A stretch of DNA of 5,369 bases from JANNAV01 sp031384695 (lineage in GTDB: Bacteria; Pseudomonadota; Alphaproteobacteria; Rhodobacterales; Rhodobacteraceae), in NCBI GenBank assembly GCA_031384695.1, contig JANNAV010000059.1, forward strand, positions 1-5,369. The letters are read 5' to 3'. This document shows, in pieces, positions 1 to 4,898 of this stretch. The notes under the pieces are model-generated. The model made no database searches and was not told the DNA's origin. It saw nothing but the letters and a program-made list of their open reading frames with translations. Within the stretch, counting starts at the first letter, position 1; each line of letters starts with the position of its first letter. Made by a program: the position numbers and the translations under genes.

Positions 1-201
1 GAAATGCGTGCCCTCCGCCCGCAGCACCACCGCCCTGATGCCCGCCCTTGGCACCGCATCGAACAGACGGATCAGATCCTCGATGCTTTGCGCATCCAGC
101 GCATTGCGCTTGGCCGCCCGGTTGAGCGAGGCCACCAGCACCCCGCCCTCCTCCTCGCGCAACGCGATATTCACCAGATCCAGCTTGTGCACGTCGATCA
201 T
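1..201 (-). CDS. Enoyl-CoA hydratase/isomerase (crotonase family), N-terminal 67 residues, cut by window edge
   Basis: An open frame starts at the ATG at 201 and runs off the left edge with no stop, giving 67 residues. The peptide has the typical crotonase N-terminus. A first beta-strand 'GGVLVASLNR' (about residues 20-29) is followed by 'AAKRNALD' (30-37), matching the family's LNRP-x-K-x-NALD. A helix comes next, then 'IRAVVLRAEGTHF' (55-67), the strand before the CoA-binding CAGxDL-type oxyanion segment, which lies beyond the edge. The usual Pro of LNRP is Ala here. Crotonases hydrate or isomerise acyl-CoA thioesters in the cytoplasm; DmdD (methylthioacryloyl-CoA hydratase) belongs to this superfamily, but a 67-residue piece cannot distinguish DmdD from other members. 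A purine-rich GGAAGGG lies about 11 nt before the ATG. The frame is open back to a TGA at 253-255, with no better start. The gene begins 66 bp after the DmdA-like stop in the same direction with no terminator between, so the two are probably co-transcribed. Confidence 0.85.
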   Translation of the reverse strand, partial: MIDVHKLDLVNIALREEEGGVLVASLNRAAKRNALDAQSIEDLIRLFDAVPRAGIRAVVLRAEGTHF

Positions 202-267
202 ATCATCCCGAACCCTTCCGGCCTGCGCCGCTATCTGCCTGCACCTGCGCGATCAACCATCCGCACC

Positions 268-1371
268 CTACATGAAGGGCATCTCGCACAGAACCCCCGG
301 CTCCATCTTGCCGCCCACCAGCGCCTCCACCCGGTCACCCACGCCGCATTCCACTGCAATCAGCGCGAAGCCCAGGTTTTTCTGCTTGCCGATGGAAAAG
401 GCGCAGTTGGTCAGATCGCCCACCTTCTGGCCATCCCTGAAGATCGGATCCCACACAAAGCCCGGCGTCACCGGGTCGCCCGCATCCAGAATGATGCCCA
501 GCGAATGCCGCTTTGGTCCCTCGGCCTTGATCCGGCGCAGCGCCTGAATGCCGATGGTGTCATCGGGCACATGCAGGTCCACGTATTTTCCCATCCGCAC
601 CTCATAGGGATTGGTCGCCCCGTCCGTATCGCCGCCATAAGACACGAGACCGCTTTCCACCCGCTCGCTCCAGTTCGGATTGCCGGGGCCGATGCCCCAG
701 GGCGCGCCCGCCTCCTTGAAGATGTTCCAAAGCGCCGTGCCCTTGCTGCCATCGCGCAGATAAATCTCGAACCCGCCCTGTTTGGACCAGCCCGAGCGTT
801 GCACCATCACTGGGATGCCCGCAATCTCGGCCTCGCGGAACCAGAAGTATTTCAGATCGCGCACCCAATCGCCCATCACATGCGCCACCACATCTTCGGC
901 CTTGGGGCCTTGCAGCGCCATCGGCGAGGCATCGGGCTCGCTGACTTCCACGCGCAGCCCCCGCTCGGCGGCAATGGCGCTGGCCCAGAACCAGATATTG
1001 CTGTCGGCAATCGACAGCCAGAAAAGATCATCCGCCAGTTTGAGGATGATCGGATCATTGATCAAAACCCCCTGATGATTGCACAAAGGCGCATATTTGC
1101 CCTGCCCCACCTGACATTTCGCAAGATCGCGCGGTGCGAGGATCTGCGCCAGCCGACCCGCGTCCGGCCCCTCAAGCTGCACCTGCCGCTCGGCCGCCAC
1201 ATCCCATTGGGCGACCCCCTTCATCAGCCGCCAGTATTCCTCCAGCGGCTTGCCATAGCTGGTGGGCAGCAGCATATGATTATAGGTGGTAAAGGCGGTG
1301 ACACCTTCGGCCACCGTGGCCTCGAAGAACGGCGAGGGGCGCAGCCGCGCCGAGGGGGTAATGCTGAACAT
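268..1371 (-). CDS. DmdA-like, GcvT-family tetrahydrofolate-dependent demethylase/aminomethyltransferase
   Basis: A complete 367-residue protein of usual length for DmdA and single-chain GcvT proteins. Start: the minus strand reads GGAG, six bases, then ATG at 1371, a good ribosome binding site; the stop is TAG. The GcvT folate-binding domain covers about residues 25-255 and the GcvT C-terminal barrel about 280-365. Blocks recalled from DMSP demethylases are 'YNHMLLPTS' (30-38), 'INDPIILKL' (104-112), 'LSIADS' (119-124), 'QGPKAEDVV' (154-162), 'RSGWSKQGGFEIYL' (192-205), and 'GPGNPN' (228-233) followed by 'ERVESGLVSYGGD' (236-248). The family moves a one-carbon unit to tetrahydrofolate; DmdA takes a methyl from DMSP, giving methylmercaptopropionate and 5-methyl-THF. 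The match to DmdA is clear, but Rhodobacteraceae carry several close paralogues annotated only as aminomethyltransferase family, so the substrate is uncertain. A CoA ligase lies upstream and a crotonase downstream on the same strand, which suits catabolism better than a glycine cleavage complex; no gcvH or gcvP is visible. Terminator-like hairpins after the ligase suggest this gene has its own promoter. Confidence 0.9.
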   Translation of the reverse strand: MFSITPSARLRPSPFFEATVAEGVTAFTTYNHMLLPTSYGKPLEEYWRLMKGVAQWDVAAERQVQLEGPDAGRLAQILAPRDLAKCQVGQGKYAPLCNHQGVLINDPIILKLADDLFWLSIADSNIWFWASAIAAERGLRVEVSEPDASPMALQGPKAEDVVAHVMGDWVRDLKYFWFREAEIAGIPVMVQRSGWSKQGGFEIYLRDGSKGTALWNIFKEAGAPWGIGPGNPNWSERVESGLVSYGGDTDGATNPYEVRMGKYVDLHVPDDTIGIQALRRIKAEGPKRHSLGIILDAGDPVTPGFVWDPIFRDGQKVGDLTNCAFSIGKQKNLGFALIAVECGVGDRVEALVGGKMEPGVLCEMPFM

Positions 1372-1534
1372 GATCGTCTCCGCGGCTTGCTGCCATCAAC
1401 CCGCACCAAACCCCGCCCGCCCTGCCTTAGGCAAACAACCAATTCGCCACCTGAGGCATCACCACAGGAATGCAGACGGCCGGGGATGGCGCCGGATCAT
1501 CCGCCCACCCCGATCCGTCACCGCCCCTTGCCTG

Positions 1535-1584
1535 CCCTGTTTCTTGCCGGATTTGATTTCAATCAAGCCAGGGGCCATCGCCCC
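1535..1584. repeat. Dispersed 50-bp repeat, copy A (with FNR-type palindrome and GC hairpin)
   Basis: The segment starts CCCTGTTTCTTGCC and ends GGGGCCATCGCCCC. It matches 4635-4684 at 48 of 50 positions; the differences are C1560 versus T4660 and C1569 versus A4669. Two dyads are inside: TTGATT-TC-AATCAA at 1553-1566 and GGGGC-CATC-GCCCC at 1571-1584. Weaker similarity to copy B continues to the right, 1585-1609 resembling 4721-4749 around AGCGCCAA, CCCCA and GGC..TGCC, and stops exactly where the 18-bp inverted repeat begins at 1610. Two copies in about 5.4 kb suggest a genome-wide intergenic family. I cannot name it. Confidence 0.9.
1553..1566. promoter_or_regulatory. FNR/FnrL-type palindrome within repeat copy A
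   Basis: TTGATTTCAATCAA fits the FNR/FnrL operator consensus TTGAT-N4-ATCAA with no mismatch. It lies 181 bp upstream of the DmdA-like start on the minus strand, so it could take part in oxygen-dependent control. Against this, it is carried by a repeat whose second copy sits between two convergent genes, where an operator has no obvious target. It may simply be the stem of the repeat. The motif match is seen directly; regulation is inference. Confidence 0.4.
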
Positions 1585-1690
1585 AAAGCGCCAAACCCCA
1601 AAGGCTGCCAAAGCGGGATGAGTTTTGATCGAACCCTGGCTTTGTTTGCCGGACGCCGACGGCCAACGCAATTCCCCTGAACCGCTGCTG

Positions 1691-1715
1691 AAAAGCAGGG
1701 GTTTCACACCCCCGC
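1691..1715 (-). terminator. Terminator-like hairpin + TTTT, second tandem copy
   Basis: The minus strand shows the same structure in the adjacent 36-bp unit. The stem is formed by 1715-1708 with 1702-1695, eight pairs with one C/A mismatch, a 5-nt loop, then TTTT at 1694-1691. Together the two copies would insulate the DmdA-like gene from ligase transcription. Confidence 0.55.
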
Positions 1716-1726
1716 ACCCGCTGATG

Positions 1727-1751
1727 AAAAGCGGGGGTTTCACACCCCCGC
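1727..1751 (-). terminator. Terminator-like hairpin + TTTT downstream of the ligase (first of two)
   Basis: On the minus strand GCGGGGGT-GTGAA-ACCCCCGC (1751 to 1731) is a perfect 8-bp, very GC-rich stem with a 5-nt loop, followed at once by TTTT (1730-1727). It lies about 100 nt past the ligase stop in the right orientation. The T-tract is short, so efficiency is uncertain. Confidence 0.6.
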
Positions 1752-1786
1752 ACCCCCGTGGGATATTTGAGCAGTAAAGAACGGCG

Positions 1787-1809
1787 GGACAATTTTACGC
1801 GCATTGTCC
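1787..1809. other. Stem-loop GGACAAT/ATTGTCC just after the ligase
   Basis: A perfect 7-bp inverted repeat (1787-1793 with 1803-1809) with a 9-nt loop lies about 40 nt after the ligase stop on the minus strand. No T-run follows, so it is not a standard intrinsic terminator; it could stabilise the 3' end of the mRNA. Confidence 0.45.
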
Positions 1810-1849
1810 TGAACAGTGATTTGCCGGTTCCAGCAAAACTCATCCCGCT

Positions 1850-3466
1850 TTAATCTGCCGCCCGCTCTGCCCGCATGCGCTTTTTGTCCAGCTTGCCAAC
1901 GCTGGTCTTGTGCAGCGCCGCCACCACCTCGATCCGCTCCGGGATGGCCCAGCCCGGCAACCGGCCCACCTCCACCGCCGCCGCCATCACCACGCGGATG
2001 CCCGGCACCGCATCGGCACCCGCGGCCATCACCACCACAAGGCACGGCCGCTCGCCCCAGCGCGCATCGGGCAGGCCGATGGCCGCCACTTCCACCACCC
2101 CCGCCACCTGACTGGCCAGCGCCTCCAGCTCCAGCGACGACACCCACTCGCCCCCCGACTTGATCACATCCTTCAGCCGGTCACCGACCCGCAGCACTCC
2201 CGCGCCGTCAATCGTGCCCACGTCACCGGTGTGCAGCCAGCCGCCCTGCCACAGCGCATCCGTCCCCGCCGGGTTCTTCAGATAGCCCCCCGTCAGCCAG
2301 GGCGCCCGCGCCGTCACCTCGCCGCTTGCCACCCCGTCATGCGCCACCGCCGCCATCGCCGGATCGCGCAGCGCCAACTGCACCAGCGGTGCCGCCTTGC
2401 CCGTCGCCACCCGCACCGCCACCGTATCCCCCGGCGCTTGCGAGGCCACCATATCGGCTACCGTCAGGATCGGGCAGGTCTCGGACATCCCATAGGCCGC
2501 ATGCACATCAATGCCGCGCGCCAGCGCCGCCCGCGCGAGGCCCGGCGTCAGCGCCGCCCCCCCGATCAGCACCTTCCAGCGCGACAGATCCACCCTCTCC
2601 ACCTCGGGTGCCGCCAGCAGCATGGTCAGGATCGTCGGCACACAATGCGAGAACGTCACCCCATGCTCAGCAATCAGCCCCAGCAACTTGCCCGGCTCAT
2701 AGCGCCCCGGATAGATCTGCTTCAACCCCAGCAGGGTGGCCACATAAGGCACCCCCCAGGCATGCGCATGAAAGAGCGGCGTGATCGGCATATAGACATC
2801 GGCCCGGTGCAACCCCCCCATCCCCGGCACCGGGCAAATCGCGGCAATCATCGCCAAACTGTGCAGCACGATCTGGCGGTGGCTGAAACTGACGCCCTTG
2901 GGGTCACCCGTGGTGCCGGTGGTGTAAAACAGCGTCGCCCGGGTGTCCTCGGCAAACTCCGGAAAGGCAAACCCCGCATCCGCGTGCCCCAGCAGCGCCT
3001 CGTATTCACCGGCAAACGGCAGCCCTTCCGGCAGCCCTTCCGGCACCTCGCCCGGCTTGTCCTGCAACAAGATCACCCGCACCGGCCGGGTGATGCGCGC
3101 GTAAATCGCCGCCAGCATCGGCACGAAATCTTCATGCACCAGGATAACGTCATCCTCGGCATGGTTGATGGTGTAAAGCACCTGTTCGGGCGACAGGCGC
3201 ACATTCACCGTATGCAGCACCGCCCCCAGCATCGGCACGCCAAAGAACGCCTCGAAATACCGGTGGCTGTCCCAATCCATCACCGCCACCACCGAGCCCT
3301 GCCTTACCCCCAGCGCCGTCAGGGCCGCTCCCAGCCTGCCGATCCGCTGGCGCAGGCCCGCGTAATCATAGCGCATCACTCCGGCGTGGATGATCTCCTG
3401 CTGCGGGCTGTTGGCAAGCGGCGTGTCAAGCAGGCGGCCAATCGACAGGTGTTGCGCGTAATCCAT
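1850..3466 (-). CDS. AMP-forming acyl-CoA ligase of the AlkK/DmdB (medium-chain FadD-like) type
   Basis: A 538-residue ANL-superfamily enzyme, the usual length for AlkK and DmdB. It activates a carboxylic acid with ATP to an acyl-AMP and transfers it to CoA in the cytoplasm. Motifs, counted from the ATG at 3466: the phosphate loop 'YTTGTTGDPKGVSFSHRQ' (181-198), 'PLFHAHAWGVPY' (230-241), adenine-binding 'AAYGMSETCPI' (323-333), 'HTGD' (412-415), hinge 'GDRLKDVIKSGGEWVSS' (428-444), and C-terminal 'KTSVGKLDKK' (520-529) with the catalytic lysine at about 525. All key residues are present. The KSGGEW hinge is typical of AlkK/DmdB-like ligases; DmdB activates methylmercaptopropionate, but sequence alone does not fix the substrate. 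A 10-residue longer start at 3496 has no ribosome binding site; at 3466 GGAG plus six bases precedes the ATG. It is divergent from the LysR gene and upstream of the DmdA-like gene, separated from it by terminator-like hairpins. The stop TAA overlaps an 18-bp inverted repeat. Confidence 0.93.
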   Translation of the reverse strand: MDYAQHLSIGRLLDTPLANSPQQEIIHAGVMRYDYAGLRQRIGRLGAALTALGVRQGSVVAVMDWDSHRYFEAFFGVPMLGAVLHTVNVRLSPEQVLYTINHAEDDVILVHEDFVPMLAAIYARITRPVRVILLQDKPGEVPEGLPEGLPFAGEYEALLGHADAGFAFPEFAEDTRATLFYTTGTTGDPKGVSFSHRQIVLHSLAMIAAICPVPGMGGLHRADVYMPITPLFHAHAWGVPYVATLLGLKQIYPGRYEPGKLLGLIAEHGVTFSHCVPTILTMLLAAPEVERVDLSRWKVLIGGAALTPGLARAALARGIDVHAAYGMSETCPILTVADMVASQAPGDTVAVRVATGKAAPLVQLALRDPAMAAVAHDGVASGEVTARAPWLTGGYLKNPAGTDALWQGGWLHTGDVGTIDGAGVLRVGDRLKDVIKSGGEWVSSLELEALASQVAGVVEVAAIGLPDARWGERPCLVVVMAAGADAVPGIRVVMAAAVEVGRLPGWAIPERIEVVAALHKTSVGKLDKKRMRAERAAD

Positions 3467-3632
3467 GGGGGGCTCCGTTGGCGTTATCACAGGCATTGTC
3501 GCAACATGGCCGAAACCGCGCCAAATCTCAAATGATCAAAGCGGCATCGCCAACCGATCCAGCGGGTTCCGCCGCGCACCGAACTCTGCTAGGTCCGCGT
3601 ACGGCTGTTTTTTGGGCGTGGGGTGGTGTGGC
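3467..3632. promoter_or_regulatory. Divergent control region between the ligase and the LysR regulator
   Basis: These 166 bp must hold the start signals for both divergent genes and are where a LysR protein would normally bind. I see a small dyad TTG-TCG-CAA at 3496-3504 and an AT-richer stretch around 3528-3541 (CAAATCTCAAATGATC). No clear -35/-10 pair or unambiguous T-N11-A palindrome could be picked by eye. The role is inferred from gene arrangement. Confidence 0.5.
3473..3476 (-). promoter_or_regulatory. Ribosome binding site that sets the ligase start
   Basis: The minus strand reads GGAG, CCCCCC, ATG. The spacing of six suits a Shine-Dalgarno site and supports the start at 3466 over the ATG at 3496, which is preceded by CGGCCATGTTGCGACA with no purine-rich stretch. 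Confidence 0.75.
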
Positions 3633-4526
3633 ATGGCAAAACGGTTCCCGCATCTCGCGTGGCTGCGCGCGTTCGAGGCTGCGGCGCGGCACCTCAGCTT
3701 TACCCATGCCGCGACCGAGCTGAACCTGACGCAGGCCGCGATCTCCAAGCAGGTAAAGCTGCTGGAACAGTCGCTGCGCGAGGCGCTGTTCGAGCGCAAG
3801 GCCCGCTCGCTGTTGCTGACCAAGGCCGGGGCTGCCTATCTGCCCAAAGTGCAGGACGCCTTTGACCGGCTGGGCGCGGGCACCGAAGAGGTGTTCGGCA
3901 ACCGCCGCCGCGAGATGCTGACAGTGCGCGTGCCGGTGGGCTTTGGCCTCAACTGGCTGGCGCACCGGCTGCCGCGCTTTTTCGCGGCACACCCGGAAAA
4001 GCCGCTGCGGATCGTGTCTTCGGTGTGGAATGAAGAGTTTGACGCCGGCCGCTTTGATCTCGATATCGTTTACGGTGCGGGCAAATGGCCCGGCTTTCGC
4101 ACCGATCAGTTAAGCTGGGAGGAGATGGAGCCGCTTTGCACCCCCGAAACCGCCCGCAGCCTGCTACACCCCGATGATCTGGCCGGGCACCGCCTGCTGC
4201 ATATCATGGGCTATAAAGAGGGTTGGGCCACCTGGCTCAACGCTGCGGGCGCAAGCGGGGTCAATGCCGGATCGGGGGCACAGTTCGACACCTCGGTGAT
4301 GGCGTTCGAAGTGGCTGCGGCCGGTGCGGGCATCGCATTGGGGCGCAGTTCGATGTCGGCCAAAGAGATCGCCTCGGGCCGCCTCGTGCGCCCCTTCACG
4401 CTGGCCGTGCCGGTGCAGGAGGCGTTCCACCTGATCTCGCCCGAAAGCGGCATGGACCACCCCGACGCGCCGCTGTTCCGCGACTGGATCATCGCCGAGG
4501 CGCAAGCGGCGCGGAAAACGGCATAA
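3633..4526 (+). CDS. LysR-family transcriptional regulator (GcvA-like type)
   Basis: A 297-residue protein of normal LysR length. The N-terminus 'FPHLAWLRAFEAAARHLSF' (5-23) and the winged HTH 'THAATELNLTQAAISKQVK' (24-42) then 'LLEQSL' (43-48) are classic for LysR proteins of the GcvA type. The linker helix leads to a periplasmic-binding-like effector domain from about residue 90 ('LTVRVPVGFGLNWLAHRLPR') to 290. The start at 3633 puts the HTH at its usual place; the frame is open further upstream to 3465, but that stretch does not look like LysR and overlaps the divergent promoter. The ribosome binding site is weak (GGGGTGG about 6 nt upstream). Such proteins usually bind the region shared with the divergent gene and respond to a metabolite, so the ligase and perhaps the genes after it are likely targets. 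The effector cannot be read from the sequence. No intrinsic terminator is obvious after the stop. Confidence 0.93.
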   Translation: MAKRFPHLAWLRAFEAAARHLSFTHAATELNLTQAAISKQVKLLEQSLREALFERKARSLLLTKAGAAYLPKVQDAFDRLGAGTEEVFGNRRREMLTVRVPVGFGLNWLAHRLPRFFAAHPEKPLRIVSSVWNEEFDAGRFDLDIVYGAGKWPGFRTDQLSWEEMEPLCTPETARSLLHPDDLAGHRLLHIMGYKEGWATWLNAAGASGVNAGSGAQFDTSVMAFEVAAAGAGIALGRSSMSAKEIASGRLVRPFTLAVPVQEAFHLISPESGMDHPDAPLFRDWIIAEAQAARKTA

Positions 4527-4634
4527 TACGGCGCAATTGCAGATCGCGCGCGCCACGCGCTCGAAGTGCCGCCTGAGGGGGGGCCTCGTCAAAGCCTCAA
4601 AGCGGATTGAACCACCAAGGTATCACTCACCCCT

Positions 4635-4684
4635 CCCTGTTTCTTGCCGGATTTGATTTTAATCAAGCAAGGGGCCATCGCCCC
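4635..4684. repeat. Dispersed 50-bp repeat, copy B
   Basis: This is 48/50 identical to 1535-1584 in the same orientation, exactly 3100 bp away. It keeps both dyads: TTGATT-TT-AATCAA (4653-4666) and GGGGC-CATC-GCCCC (4671-4684). The change inside the palindrome falls in the spacer, so the half-sites are intact. Weaker similarity to copy A resumes at 4721-4749 after a 36-bp interruption (4685-4720) that is absent from copy A. Confidence 0.9.
4653..4666. promoter_or_regulatory. FNR-type palindrome within repeat copy B
   Basis: TTGATTTTAATCAA is again a perfect TTGAT-N4-ATCAA. It sits between convergent genes, 127 bp after the LysR stop and about 230 bp past the hrpB stop, so no promoter is expected here. 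It is best read as part of the repeat; a role as an operator is unlikely unless an unannotated small RNA starts nearby. Confidence 0.25.
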
Positions 4685-4690
4685 GGCGGC

Positions 4691-4718
4691 CGCGCCTGCC
4701 TGCCCCGGGGCAGGCGCG
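4691..4718. other. Strong 10-bp hairpin inserted between the two halves of repeat copy B
   Basis: CGCGCCTGCC (4691-4700) pairs perfectly with GGCAGGCGCG (4709-4718) around an 8-nt loop. The centre also contains the 14-bp palindrome CTGCCCCGGGGCAG (4699-4712). No T-run follows on either strand, so it is not a canonical intrinsic terminator. Confidence 0.6.
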
Positions 4719-4722
4719 ATAG

Positions 4723-4857
4723 AGCGCCAACCCCAGTCAGGCGCTGCCCGATTTGCCCAACCATTAGGATTGCGGACAATCCCTTGGCTAACGGCTTCCA
4801 GCCTTTTAGCCAACGAACCCGGGCAAACTCTCTCCCAGAGGGTTTCCAGACGGTTCG
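4723..4857. other. Array of consecutive stem-loops, possible structured RNA or complex intergenic repeat
   Basis: Pairings seen directly: 4723-4728/4740-4745 (AGCGCC/GGCGCT); 4767-4772/4777-4782 (GGATTG/CAATCC); 4784-4791/4806-4813 (TTGGCTAA/TTAGCCAA) enclosing 4793-4796/4800-4803 (GGCT/AGCC); and 4814-4819/4852-4857 (CGAACC/GGTTCG) enclosing a 9-bp stem 4825-4833/4837-4845 with a CCC loop. These helices fill most of 135 bp and are mutually compatible. I do not recognise an RNA family; it lacks a tRNA layout. Confidence 0.4.
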
Positions 4858-4898
4858 GGCGAACAACCCCGGCAAGCGCTTCTTGTTGCATCACCCCC

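Larger units (their letters stand above)
1683..1754. repeat. Two tandem 36-bp units, 34/36 identical
   Basis: Unit 1 covers 1683-1718 and unit 2 covers 1719-1754. They differ only at 1688/1724 (C/A) and 1697/1733 (A/G). Each unit holds AAAAGC, a G-run, TTTCAC and ACCCCCGC, so each makes a GC-rich hairpin. They abut directly with no spacer, so this is a local duplication and not a CRISPR. Next to them, at 1760-1772, is GGATATTTGAGCA. Read on the minus strand as TGCTCAAATATCC followed by CGGGGGTGCGGGGG, it resembles a 3' flank I recall in many Rhodobacteraceae genes. Confidence 0.9.
1372..1849. other. 478-bp repeat-rich intergenic spacer between the ligase and the DmdA-like gene
   Basis: I see no credible gene here. 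On the minus strand, starting just after the ligase stop, it holds: one 18-bp inverted-repeat arm (1834-1851), a 7-bp hairpin (1787-1809), two tandem terminator-like hairpins (1691-1751), the other 18-bp arm (1610-1627), a 50-bp dispersed repeat with an FNR-type palindrome (1535-1584), and about 160 bp of otherwise plain DNA that should contain the DmdA-like gene's promoter. In that last part the only marked feature is a short palindrome TGCCTTAGGCA at 1423-1433; I found no convincing -35/-10 pair. Short open frames across the spacer have no recognisable protein pattern. Confidence 0.75.
1610..1851. mobile_element. Putative MITE-like 242-bp element bounded by perfect 18-bp inverted repeats
   Basis: The left arm AAAGCGGGATGAGTTTTG (1610-1627) is the exact reverse complement of the right arm at 1834-1851, 18 of 18 bases, with 206 bp between. 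The pairing stops at both ends of the arms. The left end abuts the point where similarity to the other dispersed-repeat copy ends (CTGCC at 1605-1609). The right end overlaps the last two bases of the ligase TAA stop. No protein is encoded inside; the interior holds tandem 36-bp units and hairpins. No clean target-site duplication is visible, although CTGCC recurs at 1855-1859, three bases outside the right arm. The alternative is a fold-back 3' UTR of the ligase transcript. Being mobile is inference. Confidence 0.5.
4527..4898. other. 372-bp gene-free gap between convergent LysR and hrpB genes, rich in stem-loops
   Basis: No credible gene is seen. In order it holds about 100 bp of plain GC-rich DNA with no T-tailed terminator, the second copy of the 50-bp repeat (4635-4684), a 10-bp perfect hairpin (4691-4718), and a chain of further stem-loops to 4857. 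Short open frames cross it on both strands, but their peptides only translate the repeat and the hairpins. The compact array could be a shared bidirectional 3' structure, an intergenic repeat, or a small structured RNA. Confidence 0.7.

Noticed and set aside
1372..1534. A sigma-70 type promoter for the DmdA-like gene
   Set aside because: TTG-containing words (for example TTGGTTG on the minus strand near 1436-1442) have no properly spaced -10 partner that I could defend.
4..1680. A 558-codon open frame on the plus strand
   Set aside because: It lies antisense to the DmdA-like and crotonase genes, is rich in His/Arg/Pro as expected for a shadow of a GC-biased gene, and has no recognisable domain.
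1683..1754. A CRISPR array from the 36-bp repeats
   Set aside because: There are only two units, directly abutting, with no spacers and no cas genes.
1605..1859. CTGCC (1605-1609 and 1855-1859) as a target-site duplication of the inverted-repeat element
   Set aside because: The right copy is three bases away from the end of the arm and five bases is short enough to occur by chance in GC-rich DNA.
1910..3535. A 541-codon open frame on the plus strand
   Set aside because: It is the antisense shadow of the ligase gene, full of 'RRHPHR'-type low-complexity peptide. The ligase frame has every ANL motif.
3465..3632. An N-terminal extension of the LysR protein
   Set aside because: The extra 56 residues have no LysR similarity, include the ligase ribosome binding site and promoter region, and displace the HTH from its normal N-terminal place.
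4527..4634. An intrinsic terminator for the LysR gene
   Set aside because: Short GC dyads such as GAGG/CCTC around 4574-4588 occur, but none is followed by a T-run on the plus strand.
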